Of a stretch of 64,000 nt of DNA, positions 37,022 through 48,751 are shown in pieces (the stretch's first letter is position 1; the number at the start of each line of letters is the position of its first letter). Under the pieces are notes generated by a model, which was not told where the DNA came from, did not search any database, and saw nothing but the letters and a program-made list of their open reading frames with translations. Origin of the DNA: Adineta steineri (Eukaryota > Rotifera > Eurotatoria > Adinetida > Adinetidae); NCBI GenBank assembly GCA_905250115.1, contig CAJNOI010000064.1, positions 239,633-303,632 of the forward strand, given 5' to 3'. The position numbers were made by a program, and so were the translations under genes.

Positions 37022-37500
37022 TAATACTAATTGAAGTTGTTGAAATTATTGGTTAAAAATACTTATGCTGCATTAATATAACTTTTAATTATACAACAGA
37101 ATGAATTTATATCTATTGATTACTACTATCACGCCATGCTATGATAAATATGAGTTCTAAACAGGTGCGAGGTATTTTCTGATATACTTTGAAGTCTATT
37201 TTTTTTGTCTGCATAAATTGCTAATATAAAAACATGAGACTTCATATATATATTTCATAGTTATGGATTTTTTTCATATACAAAGATGATTAAGTCTTAT
37301 TGTTATTGAAATCATGAATATATGAAAGAATAAATTATCTTATCTTTGTTGATTTCAAGCAAATATCGTACTATATAATAATCAGTTCAAGTTCATGTTG
37401 GAGTTTGAATTTTGATTAGTTTTTCAAAATCAGATCAAATTTTCTAGAATATGTATAATAAATTATCTATGAATTCTCATTCGTTTTGATAAGTTTCTAA

Positions 37501-38290
37501 AAGTGGCGAAGCGAAGCGGGGAAAAGATGCAAAACGCGAGGCGAGACGAGGATTAGTTCTCAACCCGACATTTCCTCGACTTAAAATTTTATCGAAATTT
37601 TGTCAAAAAAAGCACTAAATACACAAAAAATCATGGTATTTGTTAAGTGTAGAAATATGATAGATGTCTTTATATATCAAAGTTGTTATTACAACAACTT
37701 AAGACGTGTATTAAAAAATCAATCATAGACAACTAATGGCAACTATTAGTCATGATTTAAAATCTACTAAATCGTATAGTTAATTCATCATGATAATATG
37801 AATTGCTGATATTATTATATGCCATTAAGATCAAATATAACGTTATTTTCTTTATTCAGTTTTCTAAATATTTATTTTTTATGTTGTAATTCAAGTACTA
37901 TGAAGAATGTTGATTGTTTTTCCTTATTTTAATTATATTCTTGAATAATTGTCAATCAAAGACGTTCTAATTTGGATCCATCTACTCTAAATAATATTTT
38001 ATTTTTACGGTCAATTGAGAATGATAGAAAAAAGAATTGATCAATATTAAAAGTTAAAAATTCTTTTCTTGTATTTTTCTTTCTTGGAATTTTTCAAATA
38101 TACAATAAAATAAATTATATTTTCAAATGAAAAAAATAATTTTTATAGATCAAGCGAGGCGAAGCGAAGCGGGGAGAGTCTCTGTCCAAACGAGGTGAGG
38201 CGGGGTGGACTCTTTTCGGACGAAGCGAGGCAGGGTGAAATTTTCCCCAAGCGAAGGATGAGAAATCATCCCCGTTTCGGTCTGTGATCG
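37501..38290. mobile_element. insertion present only in duplication copy 1
   Basis: In copy 2 the flanks (AAGTTTCTAA and ATTAAATGACTTCG, near 49184 and 49208) are nearly adjacent, while here about 790 bp separates them. Both ends carry CpG-rich repeats of the type GCGAAGCGAAGCGGGG, GCGAGGCGAGACGAGG and ACGAGGTGAGGCGGGGTGG, very different in base composition from the AT-rich middle. No coding frame. Probably a non-autonomous element; class not identified. Confidence 0.65.
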
Positions 38291-39408
38291 ATATTAAATG
38301 ACTTCGTTGTAAAAAAAATAAATTTGAAGAAAGTTTTCATATTCAATAACAATCAATTAAAACGACAGGGATAATATAAAAGTATACAAAGTCATTGGTA
38401 ATTCATTTTTATTTTATTTCTTTCATAATTACTCAGATTAAAAATATAAATCATACAAGGTGACATTAACGTTTTCATTTTATAAAATAAACACGGTAGT
38501 ATAAAAATATTCTTATGAATACGATGAACAGTGAAATGTAAGTTTCGCTTATCAAACAACGAAGGTTAAAGTAGTTTTAACCTTGAAGTGATTGTTACTT
38601 ATAAAAATGTTTTTTTCAAATCGAGAGACGGAAGAATAAAAACAAGTGTAGAAGGCCTCCTGATTACTACTTCTAACAAAATGAATTAAATCAAGATGAA
38701 TATAGAGACCTTACAAACAAAAATCACGTTGCACGTGGTTGCATCGACCTTTTTTCATACAGAAGCATCCATCCGTTAAGTCACTATCAGTCGTCGCTTT
38801 TATTTATGATGCAAACTAAAGAAATATTGAAAACGCATGTATAAATTGATAAAATATTTTTGGTATACATAATGCAAATATATAAGTTTTTCATTATGCC
38901 TATTCGTCATATGAATAAAGTTTGTGTTATACTACGACAAATAACAATATGAATATTATATATGGTAGGCTTTTTATGTTTGCCTTTCAATTACTGAACT
39001 ATTTACAAGCGATAAATGATTTGAAATAATATCCTTGAGAATATTTTCAAAAGAAAACCCAGGAAATAATACGCACTAAATGTTTCAGAAAAATAATTAA
39101 TTTTAAGGCGACATGAAACAATTATCAGGCTTTTTTTTCATATTTTAATACATGTCACATTATTTTTATATATCTGCAGTTATGAATGTACGTTAAACAA
39201 CCAACACAATCAAGCAATTTTGTTCAACCTCGTAGAAAAAAGAACCTTTAGTGAATACATTCTACAGTCATCTAATAACTTACAAAGTGAAAACCTTATT
39301 TATTCATTAAAAACAAAACTTATTCATCGTAAGTAGTTTTCATCTAAGCAACTTCTACTTACAAAAATAAATTACTTTTCTAGATATATACATTTCAATA
39401 ATATAACA

Positions 39409-40741
39409 ATGAATACATCAGAAATAAATCATACTTCAAATAACTACTCATCGATCGAAAATATTTCCAACAAGCTCAATCAAATAAAAACAAAAGATTT
39501 TTGCTTAGAATTAAAACAGTAAAAATCTTTCTTTCTATTCAACTATTTTATTTTTTACAAATGTAATATTATAGAACTATACAATCAACGTATAAACCAT
39601 TAATTGCCATATCAGTTTTATCGGTTTCATTGTTTACAATCTTTTTCTTCTATTTCTTCGATACTACTTCAAAACCACGAATATCAATCGAAGTTCGACA
39701 AAGTAATTCCATAAAATCTGAATTTGTTCAAAAAAATGAAGAACCATTAATATTTTCCAAATACCCATATTTAAATCAAACTCGTAATGTACTAATATCT
39801 AAAATCTAATTTCTAAAATTCTTATTTTATTAACCTAGCATTCGGAAAATGTTATCGCTTACTTAGTTGCAAGTTTTAGTGGTGATGTTAAAACCGCATA
39901 TAATCCTTATCCAAAACTTCGCCAAAGAATTATTCAACTTAATGAACGTTTTAATGATAGTAATAAAACAGATTTAATTATCTTTCATACTGGTTATCCT
40001 TTCCGAGCAGACTTAATACCAATTATCGAAGCAACTCCTCGTCAAATTGAATTTGTTAATGTCGATCATTTATTTCATAAATTTCCAACTGGTTTTGATC
40101 CTCACATCAGAGATCCAACATGGTCACAAAGGGGCAAATGGAATTATCATCATATGTGTAATTTTTGGTTTCAACAAGTATTTGAATTAAAAATCATTCA
40201 ACGATATCGATACATGATGCGACTTGATGATGATTCACAAATTTTAGGTAATTTGTTTTATGATATTCACTCAAATCCTATTAACTACGACAAATGCTTC
40301 TTTTCATAATTTTTATCTTGTTTAGGTAAATGGCCTAATGTATTCGATATAATATCAAAAGAAAAAGCTGTTTATATAGCTAATTTTAGAACACGTGACT
40401 TTGACTATGTTCTTCCGGGTATTACACGCGTACGAAATCTTACAAACGATTATATAAATAAAAATAAAATAATTGTACAAAATCCTGAGATGTATGCTGA
40501 TATATTTAGGCATGCCGGTGAAGTACCAACTTATTGGAATAATATTGAAGTTGTTGATATATCATTTATGCGACGAAAAGATGTTATTGATTTTGCTCAA
40601 GCTGTTGATGAATCTCGAGGTGTATTTCTGTATCGATGGGGTGATGCTCCTCTTCGTTATATAACTTTGGCACTTTTTACTAACGCAAGTCAAGTATTAC
40701 ATCGAGAAAAACTAGGACTAGGTTATTGTCATCCATGTTAA
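39409..40741 (+). CDS. GT15-type alpha-1,2-mannosyltransferase, copy 1
   Basis: Exons 39409-39518, 39575-39788, 39839-40247 and 40326-40741 join to 382 residues. The short cytoplasmic N-terminus is followed by one membrane segment (about 45-62), so a type II Golgi protein. The catalytic part has the Kre2/Mnt1 (CAZy GT15) order: WNYHHMCNFWFQQVFE, RYRYMMRLDDDSQI, PTYWNN.EVVD..FMRRKD and SRGVFLYRWGDAPLRYITLALF. The last block matches the fungal signature GGFFYERWGDAPVHSI in pattern. GT15 enzymes transfer mannose from GDP-mannose to glycoproteins or glycolipids and are known mainly from fungi, so horizontal acquisition is likely. An AG acceptor (39382-39383) lies 25 nt before the ATG. Confidence 0.78.
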
Positions 40742-41175
40742 ATAGTTTTAATTATATATGTGAAATAAATAAAATAAAGACAAATGTCAGCTTGAATGTA
40801 TCATTAAATGAACAAGTGAGTATGATAAACAGATTAATTTAATTGAGTTCATATTAAAACTATGCATTCTTTAGAACAGTAAAAAAGAATCATGATAAAA
40901 TAAATTTTTCCTGACAATAAAGAAGTCATATTCATTGACGCCAATCATTTATTGACTGTTTAACTTGATCTTTTTTTTAGTTAAAACACATTTTATCAAT
41001 AATACTGGTTGTCTGTAGATAGAATGATTTCTATTTGTCATGTTTTTTTTTATTATTTTAAATCAGGAAAAAAGAGTTTAGAAGAGAAATTAAAGATTAA
41101 TCTCTCATTTATCATCTTAGTTTGAAAAAAAATATTTTATTCTTTTTCTTTTCAATTATTAATATTAAACGGAAA

Positions 41176-42441
41176 ATGTTAAAAAATACAAATGTTTATA
41201 TTTTGTTAATTATTCTTTGTCGAATTATCGTCATTAAAACATCAGGTAAGAAATCTTTAATTTTAAATAATAAAAATTAATTCAATAATCAGATTCGCAT
41301 TTTCTAAAATCTTCACTGAATTTTTGTTGCAAAAATCGTTTCTTTTTTTTTATCAATTTTGGGTCCTTTCCTTTATTAACATCTTTGCAAAACTTAAGAA
41401 TTACTTTTTCTTCACGGAAATATTCTCATTTATATTTCAGCTCTTTCATACAATCAACCGAAACTTTCTCCGACATCCACCTGGAGTTCTGATGGAATCA
41501 TCTTTGCTAATGAAAGTATAGTTGGTAAAGAACCTTACGGTATTTTTATTAATTCAGAGAATATTATTTACATTGTCAATAATGAAAAGAATCGAATTCA
41601 TATTTGGATGAATAATAGTATTGATCCAACAAGAACAATTGACGGGAAGTTCTCATATTCAATATCTATCTTCGTTACAATCAATCATGATATCTATATT
41701 GATAATAGTCACGAAAATGGTAGAGTTGATAAATGGATATCAGATAGAGAGACTTGGGTTACTGCTATGCATGTTAAATCACAATGTTATGGACTTTTTG
41801 TTGACATCAATAATACTTTGTATTGTTCTCTGTGGTATGAACATAAAGTTGTTAAAAGATGGTTAGATGATGATGATATCAATACATTAACAACTGTTGT
41901 TGGTGCAGGAAAGGATGGACCGTGGTCAAATATGCTTAATCATCCTCATGGAATTTTTGTTGATACTAATTTTGATTTATATGTGGCAGATGCTGATAAT
42001 GATAGAATTCAACTCTTTCCATTAGGTGAATTAAATGGAATAACAGTAGCAGGAGATGGATCAACAGATATTACATTTACACTCAAATATCCAACTGGAA
42101 TTATTTTAGATGGTGATAAATATCTATTTATTGTAGATAGAGATCATCATCGGATCATTGGATCAGATATGAATGGTTTTAGATGTTTGGTTGGTTGTTC
42201 TCGTTCCCCTGGTTCAACATCCGATCACTTAAACCATCCATTTACTCTTAGTTTCGATATCATTGGAAATATATTTGTTACTGATGCGTTTAATAATAGA
42301 ATTCAAAAATTTATTTTATTAACAAATTCAACAAATTTTACAAACGTAACAAATTCGAGCAATAAGTATAAAATAGTATATACTAATCAATCTTTATGGA
42401 TCTATTCCTTCTTAATTTTTGTTTTTCTTTATTTTATTTGA
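41176..42441 (+). CDS. secreted or surface NHL-repeat beta-propeller protein
   Basis: Exon 41176-41245 encodes a signal peptide (MLKNTNVYILLIILCRIIV). It joins in phase to 41441-42441, giving 356 residues. NHL-type repeats are seen as G(I/L)FVD...LY(V/C)AD...NDRIQLF, e.g. HPHGIFVDTNFDLYVADADNDRIQ, YPTGIILDGDKYLFIVDRDHHRI and HPFTLSFDIIGNIFVTDAFNNRIQKF. About five to six blades fit a propeller. The tail is Thr/Asn-rich with several NxT/S sequons and ends in a hydrophobic stretch (SLWIYSFLIFVFLYFI), so GPI- or membrane-anchored. Function unknown; extracellular ligand binding is inferred. It lies between the two GT15 copies but is not itself duplicated here. Confidence 0.8.
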
Positions 42442-43525
42442 CATCTTTATTAAAAAATAAAAAGAAGAAAAATAATATAGTTATCTTAAAAATATACATA
42501 CATTTTATTTTCAAACAATTTTCTTGTATTTGTCATCAAATGTTTTGTATGAAATATATTGCTCTTGAAATTTTTAGCATTAATTAAAATTTAACTGACT
42601 ATTAGACTAAAAGATCTATCTGTTCAAAATAGTTACTTATCAGATATTGTCATTCAAATTTATCTAATTTATTATCTGCAAAGATTAATTCCACAAAATA
42701 TTCATTAGTAAAAGATAACTATATACTCTCTTTTAGAATTATATTCGTCATAAGTGAGGAATGTCAATATTGTACAAACGTAAATGGTTCACAGGTCATC
42801 TTTTATACGAATATATGCAAAAATTACACGATTTTAGAAAACGACCAAATCCCGGAAAACTACAGAGAGGCTTCATGAACTACTCAAGTATCTGTACATA
42901 AGGCCACCCAGTCAAACATGATTCTTAAGAAAAACCCATATATATGCATGCAAGCACGTCAGAGAGTAGAGGTGGGCTAAACATTCGTACTACTAGTATT
43001 CTTATTCTTCCTTGAAGGTTGAATAACCAAAATCTTAAATAAATTATATTTTACGAAAATTCCTAAGACTTTTAGGGTGTGGGTGTGAGTGTGGCCGTGG
43101 GTGCGGGTATGGGTTACCTCTCCCGTCTTCAACCTTACCCTCACCCACACCCTTAAATCTAATTCTTTTGATTAATATTCAGTAGCTAGTATAAAGACTT
43201 TTTTTCTCTTGAAAATCAACAAAGAAGGATTTAATTACAGTAACATCAATATAGAGAAACAAGCACGTTTATAATATTTTCTTTTTTATTATCAATATCA
43301 TGGATTCTAACAGCAAATAGTAATAGAAAAATGATACATAAACTAATATTCCTGATAATTTGACGACAGACAAAAGGAATATTTGCAGTAGGTTTACACC
43401 ATAAAATGTTCATAAAAAACTTGTTCTACCATTTTATTCATATAAATATTTATGAATACATTTCTCTTTAAACTAACTCAATTGATTTCATTAAAAAATT
43501 GTTTCTATTTAGATTTACGATTATA
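42442..43525. other. intergenic
   Basis: AT-rich, no gene. Holds the G-rich hairpin at 43074-43154 described separately. Confidence 0.5.
43074..43154 (+). repeat. G-rich telomere-like hairpin, copy C
   Basis: AGGGTGTGGGTGTGAGTGTGG on one side and ACCCTCACCCACACCCTTA on the other form a hairpin around GGGTTACCTCTCCCG. Copy D at 48659-48711 is the same element in inverted orientation, and the two bracket the large receptor gene. Confidence 0.7.
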
Positions 43526-46500
43526 ATGATCATACTAAAATATATCTTACTATTTTCTTTGTTGACAATGACTAATGAATATTTTCATTTATACAATAGT
43601 CAGGTGTCTGATAATGATGATTACAAAAATTGCTTATATTCATTGAGAATATATAGTAATAGTAGTGAATGGGAATTAGTACCTTACTGTATTCGTCACA
43701 ATACAAATAAACTGAATGATACAAATGATCAATGTTATGATGATCCTATGTATACATTTGAGCAGTTAAAACTAAAGAAAATTGACAATTATGATTTATA
43801 CAGATGGAATGCACCTATCGATACGATCAATAATTATCAGAAATATCTTGTGAAAAACGATTTATCACTTGCTAATCATCATTATTGTAACTGTTCAGGT
43901 AAGGGAATAGTACTCGTTATTTTGTCTATTAATATGAAATAAATTGTGTTTAGCAAATTGGTTTGGTTCTCGATGTCAATATTCATTCGACTATTCATCT
44001 AAAAATCCTGAATTGAATAAAATAATTGATGAGCAGCTTCGCACAAAATTTCCGTTAACTGAGGAATATACGATTACTGATGATATTTTAATGTTAACAT
44101 GTTATGAAGGTCTTCAATGTCATTCAGCTATTTGTCTCGATTGGCGAGAGATCTGTAATGGTATTTTAAATTGTGAGAATGGTGAAGATGAACCTGATGA
44201 ATGTTTATTACTTGAAACAAATGAATGTGAAGATAATGAATATCGATGTCGATATGGTGTCTGTATTCCAAGAACATTTCTTCGTGATTTTAGTTATGAT
44301 TGTATGGATCTAAGTGATGAGATACCAAACCATATTTGGCTACAAGATGGTTCTTCTTGTTACCGTTCATCAAAAATTGAATGTGATTTTCATCTGTGTA
44401 AAATAAATGAATATTCATGTGGTGATGGACAGTGTTTATTGTTTCGAAATTTCACTCGTCTTTGCTCGATGTATGAAGATTGTCAAACTCAATGCAATAA
44501 TGGTCGTGATCTCTTTTTTCGTCGAAATCTTTTCTATTTTGGTTTTTCCATTGGTATTAATAATTCAAATAATATTAGTTTTGAATGTCAATTTTTAATG
44601 TTATGTATTTCTGGAGAACTAAATATAAAACTCCTTGGATATGACTATACCAAATGTTTATGTACTCATCGGAATCAAAATGAAAAACACTGTTTAAAAT
44701 ACTTTCGAGATTATTGTCCGACATTGTTTGTTGGTCAAACTTTTATTAATATTCTCTATCCATTCGGTAAATTGATTTATAACAATACTCCGAATTCTTC
44801 TATCGCTTGGTACAAACCAACTTATTTCTGTCATAAGTCAAATCGTTGTCCTGCTTTGTCATCTATAAGTTTTCCACTGTTCAATAATTTATCGTGTTTA
44901 GATTTACACAAATTTCCAAGTTGGATTGAAGAACCATCGAAAGTCTTAATGCGATTTTCTGCCTGCGGTATTACTTATAATCCAATATTAATAACCGACA
45001 GACGATTGTTCTATTGTACAAATTCGATGAAATTTATCTCGAAACATAAATTTCTCGATTTTTCGCCTGACTGTGTTGATGGTGAAGATGAAACATTCAA
45101 ATTTAACACTACCAGATTGGGTGTTGCCAATGCCAATATAACAGATCGTTTCAAATGTTTGTACAGGAATCGTTCGGTGCCACGCTGGTTACTGGATCAC
45201 GCCCATTGTCCGTTTGATGTTGACATTTTATTATACAATGATATGTGTATAGCAGCGTCTGATATTGGTTGTCAGTATCTTCGAGGTCTTAATTCATCAC
45301 CTCTTCTGATTCCATATAAGGACAACTGTGAGGGCGGTTATATATTATCTACTCCGGATAATAGAATCGGTTGTGAAGAATGGCCAAAATATCGACTATG
45401 CGATGGTTATTGGGATTTGAAAAATGGAGAAGATGAATCGAATTGTTTAAATACAATTACTTCCTACATTACACGAACAGTTTTAAATTGTCATGAAAAT
45501 GAACATTATTGTATACATAGAAATGGAACAATGGGCTGTATATCAAAAGAATATGCAGGAGATTATAAAAGTGATTGTTTGGGAGGAACAGATGAAAGGC
45601 CAACAGAATGTTTTTCTACCGATGCTCAAAAACCGTTTGAATGTTCAGTAAATGGCGAATGTATATCATTATCTTCTATCTGCGATGGAGAGTTTCAATG
45701 TTCTAATCACCACGATGAAATGATTTGTCCATGGTCACACAACAGGATTGAAGAGCAATTATATATGTTTATCTGCAAAAATGGAACCGGTATTTTACGT
45801 AAAAAGCAGTGTGATGGAATCATTGACTGTCAACCAGACGCCGAAGATGAGTGGCTTTGCGATCTTGCATACCAGAAAATAAAAGATTATTTCCATTTTA
45901 TTGAAGAATATCCTCGTCTTCTTCGCATTGATTCACCACATCAAATAATTAAGAGTACTTTTCATCAATCCATACAATTATCAGCAGATGATTTCTGGGA
46001 GTCATCAGATGATACCCGTGCGGGGTGGTATTGTAATCGAGGTCTTATCGTTACAACGAGGTCTTCTAATATCGAATGTTTATGTCCACCTAGCTACTAT
46101 GGTCACAGATGTGAATATCAATCAGAACGTATATTAATCACTCTACGCATTGATACGCCAGCTAGTCTTAATAGACATCAGAATCAACAAAATGTCATTC
46201 GATTACTTGCTCGTCTGATGATTGATAATAGAGTTGTTCATCATGAAGATATTTTCCATATGCAGTCGATGAAGCAACTATTTTATTTGAATTATCCTCG
46301 ACCACCACCAAAGCAGAGAGGAAACTGGTCTGTTCGTTTTGATGCATTTACCGTGAACAAATTCAGTGTTACTTTCATCGCCTCCTGGTTATTTGATGTA
46401 TCCTTCTCTTTCCTTCCTTTTAATCGCCTTGTCTTACATTTAACTCTTGAAGAACACAAAGTCTGTACTACATTCCCGTGTGTGCATGGTAATTGTAGAA

Positions 46501-48419
46501 AATATTTGAATTTTCCACATTACGAGTATTGCCTGTGTGATGAAAATTGGTCTGGTCAATACTGCAATATTTTTACGCCCTCCCCGTATGCTGCAGGTGG
46601 AAAGTGCTTTGATGGATATCGAACACCAATTTGTATTTGTCCTCTCGGTCGCATGGGATACGATTGTCATGCATTGTTCGATCCATGTAATAATAATCAG
46701 TGTCAAAATGGTGGTACGTGTATTTCATTGGATAGTCGACTATTTATCAAATATACTTGTGCATGTCGTAATCGTTACTATGGAACTCATTGCGAATTCA
46801 TCAGTGCTCAAGTTGATATTTCCTTTTCCAAAGGTCTTTTGGATTACAATCACTTATTATCAACTACTGTATTTGCTCATTTTCTAAGTGCAAATAATCA
46901 TATTCTTGGTATATTATCTGTAGAAAATCGTCTCCTTTACAAACAAGTAAAATTGAATGAACGACTTCATATTTTCAACGAGAATCATGAATATATTTCT
47001 CAATTTGTTCTCCTGCAAATATTCTTTGAAGGTAATTATTCCAGATATTATATTGCAACGATTATCAAAAGCCGTGTAAAATATATCATTACAACAATCC
47101 ATAAGACAAATCAATGTCCTTATGTGGATGAAGTGCTTCAAAATAGAACGATCCGCCAATTCTCTTTTATGAAAAAGATTAAATATTATCACCATGTCTG
47201 CAAAGAAAACAATGTCCTTAAATGTTTCTATGATGAAGCTTATTTATGTTTCTGTGATAAAGATCGTCAACCTCAATGTTTCATATTTGAACAAATATCT
47301 AAGCAATGTACAACAAATTATTGTCATAATAATGGTCACTGTGTGAAGAATACTTTTGATGGAGTATGGGATTTTGATTGTGTTTGTGGTGGATGTGCGT
47401 ATGGTTCACTCTGTCAATTGACAACATCTCAGTATGCACTTTCATTAGATCCCATGCTTGGTCTGGATATTCTTGCAAATATATCATTGACAAATCAACC
47501 TTTTCTAATTAAATTAACACTAATAATTATTATTCTGATTCTTTTAGTGGGACTATTATCTAATGGGCTATCACTAATTACTTTCATGCAACCCAAAGTG
47601 CAAGAAATTGGCTGTGGTTTATATCTTTTTTGTCTACCTATTATTAGCCAGTTGGGACTGTTTGTATTAGCTGGTCGATTTTTCTATTTTTTGTGTACAC
47701 AACTGTACAATGTCGATAAGAATTCCCATGTCCTCTGGAGCTGTATTACTCTAGAATATTTCTTAAATGTTTTCCCGATGCTTTTCGATTGGTTAACGGC
47801 ATGTGTAGCTGTCGAACGTAGCATTAATATGATCAAGGGTATTGGCTTCAAGAAATCTGAGAGCGTCTGGTGGGCTAAACGTATTATTCTTTGTCTCATA
47901 ATTATTGTTCTGATTGGTTCATGGCATGAACCATTCATTCATGAATTGATCGATGATCCACGAGCTGCAACTCGACATACATGGTGTATAGTTAAATTTC
48001 GTTGGCCATGGCTAGAATATTACAGACTAACTATCAATTTAATCAATCTGATTATTCCTGGTTTAATCAATCTGATCGCTACAGGATTTCTTTTGCACAA
48101 GTCAACAAAAATGAAACAGACGTTTGGTAAAAATAAGAAAGAGAAAACTTATTTCTTTGCTTTGAAGAAACAACTTCCTCTGTATGGTAGTCCCATTACA
48201 TTAGTTATTCTTAGTTTAATTCGACTGATCTTCTCATTTACACTAATGTGTATTATCTATACGTGGCAAAAATATCTTTATATGACTGCTTACTTTATTT
48301 CCTTTTTTCCGCTGATAGGTATTTTTCCGATATTTGTATTGCCAGCTGAACTCTATAGAACTGAGTTTAAGAAATTTTTTGATCGGATACGTCGTATTAT
48401 AAGAGCTAGACGCATTTAA
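43526..48419 (+). CDS. chimaeric receptor: LDLa and EGF ectodomain fused to a 7TM domain
   Basis: Exons 43526-43898 and 43954-48419 join to 1,612 residues. I use ATG 43526 (signal peptide MIILKYILLFSLL). Five or more LDL-receptor class A modules are visible: CHSAICLDWREICNGILNC..GEDE, CRYGVCIPR...DCMDLSDE, CSVNGECISLSSICDGEFQC, CKNGTGILRKKQCDGIIDC, and degenerate ones. EGF-like modules follow in the second half (CLCPPSYYGHRC, CLCDENWSGQYC, CQNGGTC...CACRNRYYGTHC, CHNNGHC...CVCGGC). The last about 300 residues contain seven membrane segments starting LIIIILILLVGLLSNGLSL, with a TM3-like block ACVAVERSINMIKG, and end in a short basic tail. Ectodomain Ca2+-binding LDLa modules suggest ligand capture and G-protein signalling. 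No LRRs are seen, unlike LGR/RXFP receptors. Confidence 0.85.
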
Positions 48420-48751
48420 AAAATTCTTTTATTAATCGATTGACTTTGTCTAGTGAAAATAAGTAACATGTTAACCTTCGCTTGCTTTAATTTTGAAAAT
48501 AAAGCTTTTTATAAACTAGCATTGTATTTTAATACATAATGCACAATTCTAAATATACGAAATATCAACAAGTAACATTCGTTGGTGGGACTCGGTTGAA
48601 TCCTCTATAATCATCCGCTATTACTTTTTGCTGACTTCTGTTCTGAGAAGTATCGCCGAAGGTGTGGGTGTGGTTATAAGTGAAGGCGGGAGAGGTAACC
48701 CACACCCACATCTCTCATACACTAGTTAAGTTAAAGATAACAGTGTAATTC
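48420..48751. other. intergenic with G-rich hairpin
   Basis: 3' flank of the receptor gene. Contains copy D of the telomere-like hairpin; otherwise nothing seen. Confidence 0.5.
48659..48711 (-). repeat. G-rich telomere-like hairpin, copy D
   Basis: The reverse complement of this block (GGGTGTGGGTTACCTCTCCC...CCACACCCACACCTT) matches copy C at 43074-43154, making an inverted pair 5.5 kb apart around the receptor gene. Confidence 0.7.

Larger units (their letters stand above)
37022..40905 (+). repeat. segmental duplication, copy 1 (paralogous to 48752-51590)
   Basis: From TAATACTAATTGAAGTTGTT to the region past the GT15 stop, sequence matches 48752-51590 over most of its length, in direct orientation and about 11.7 kb apart. 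Copy 1 carries an extra block (37501-38290), and its segment about 38930-39375 just upstream of the gene is unrelated to the corresponding 49780-50060 in copy 2. Confidence 0.9.

Noticed and set aside
43499..43525. TTG as start of the large receptor
   Set aside because: ATG at 43526 gives a good signal peptide directly after the AG acceptor; eukaryotic TTG starts are rare.
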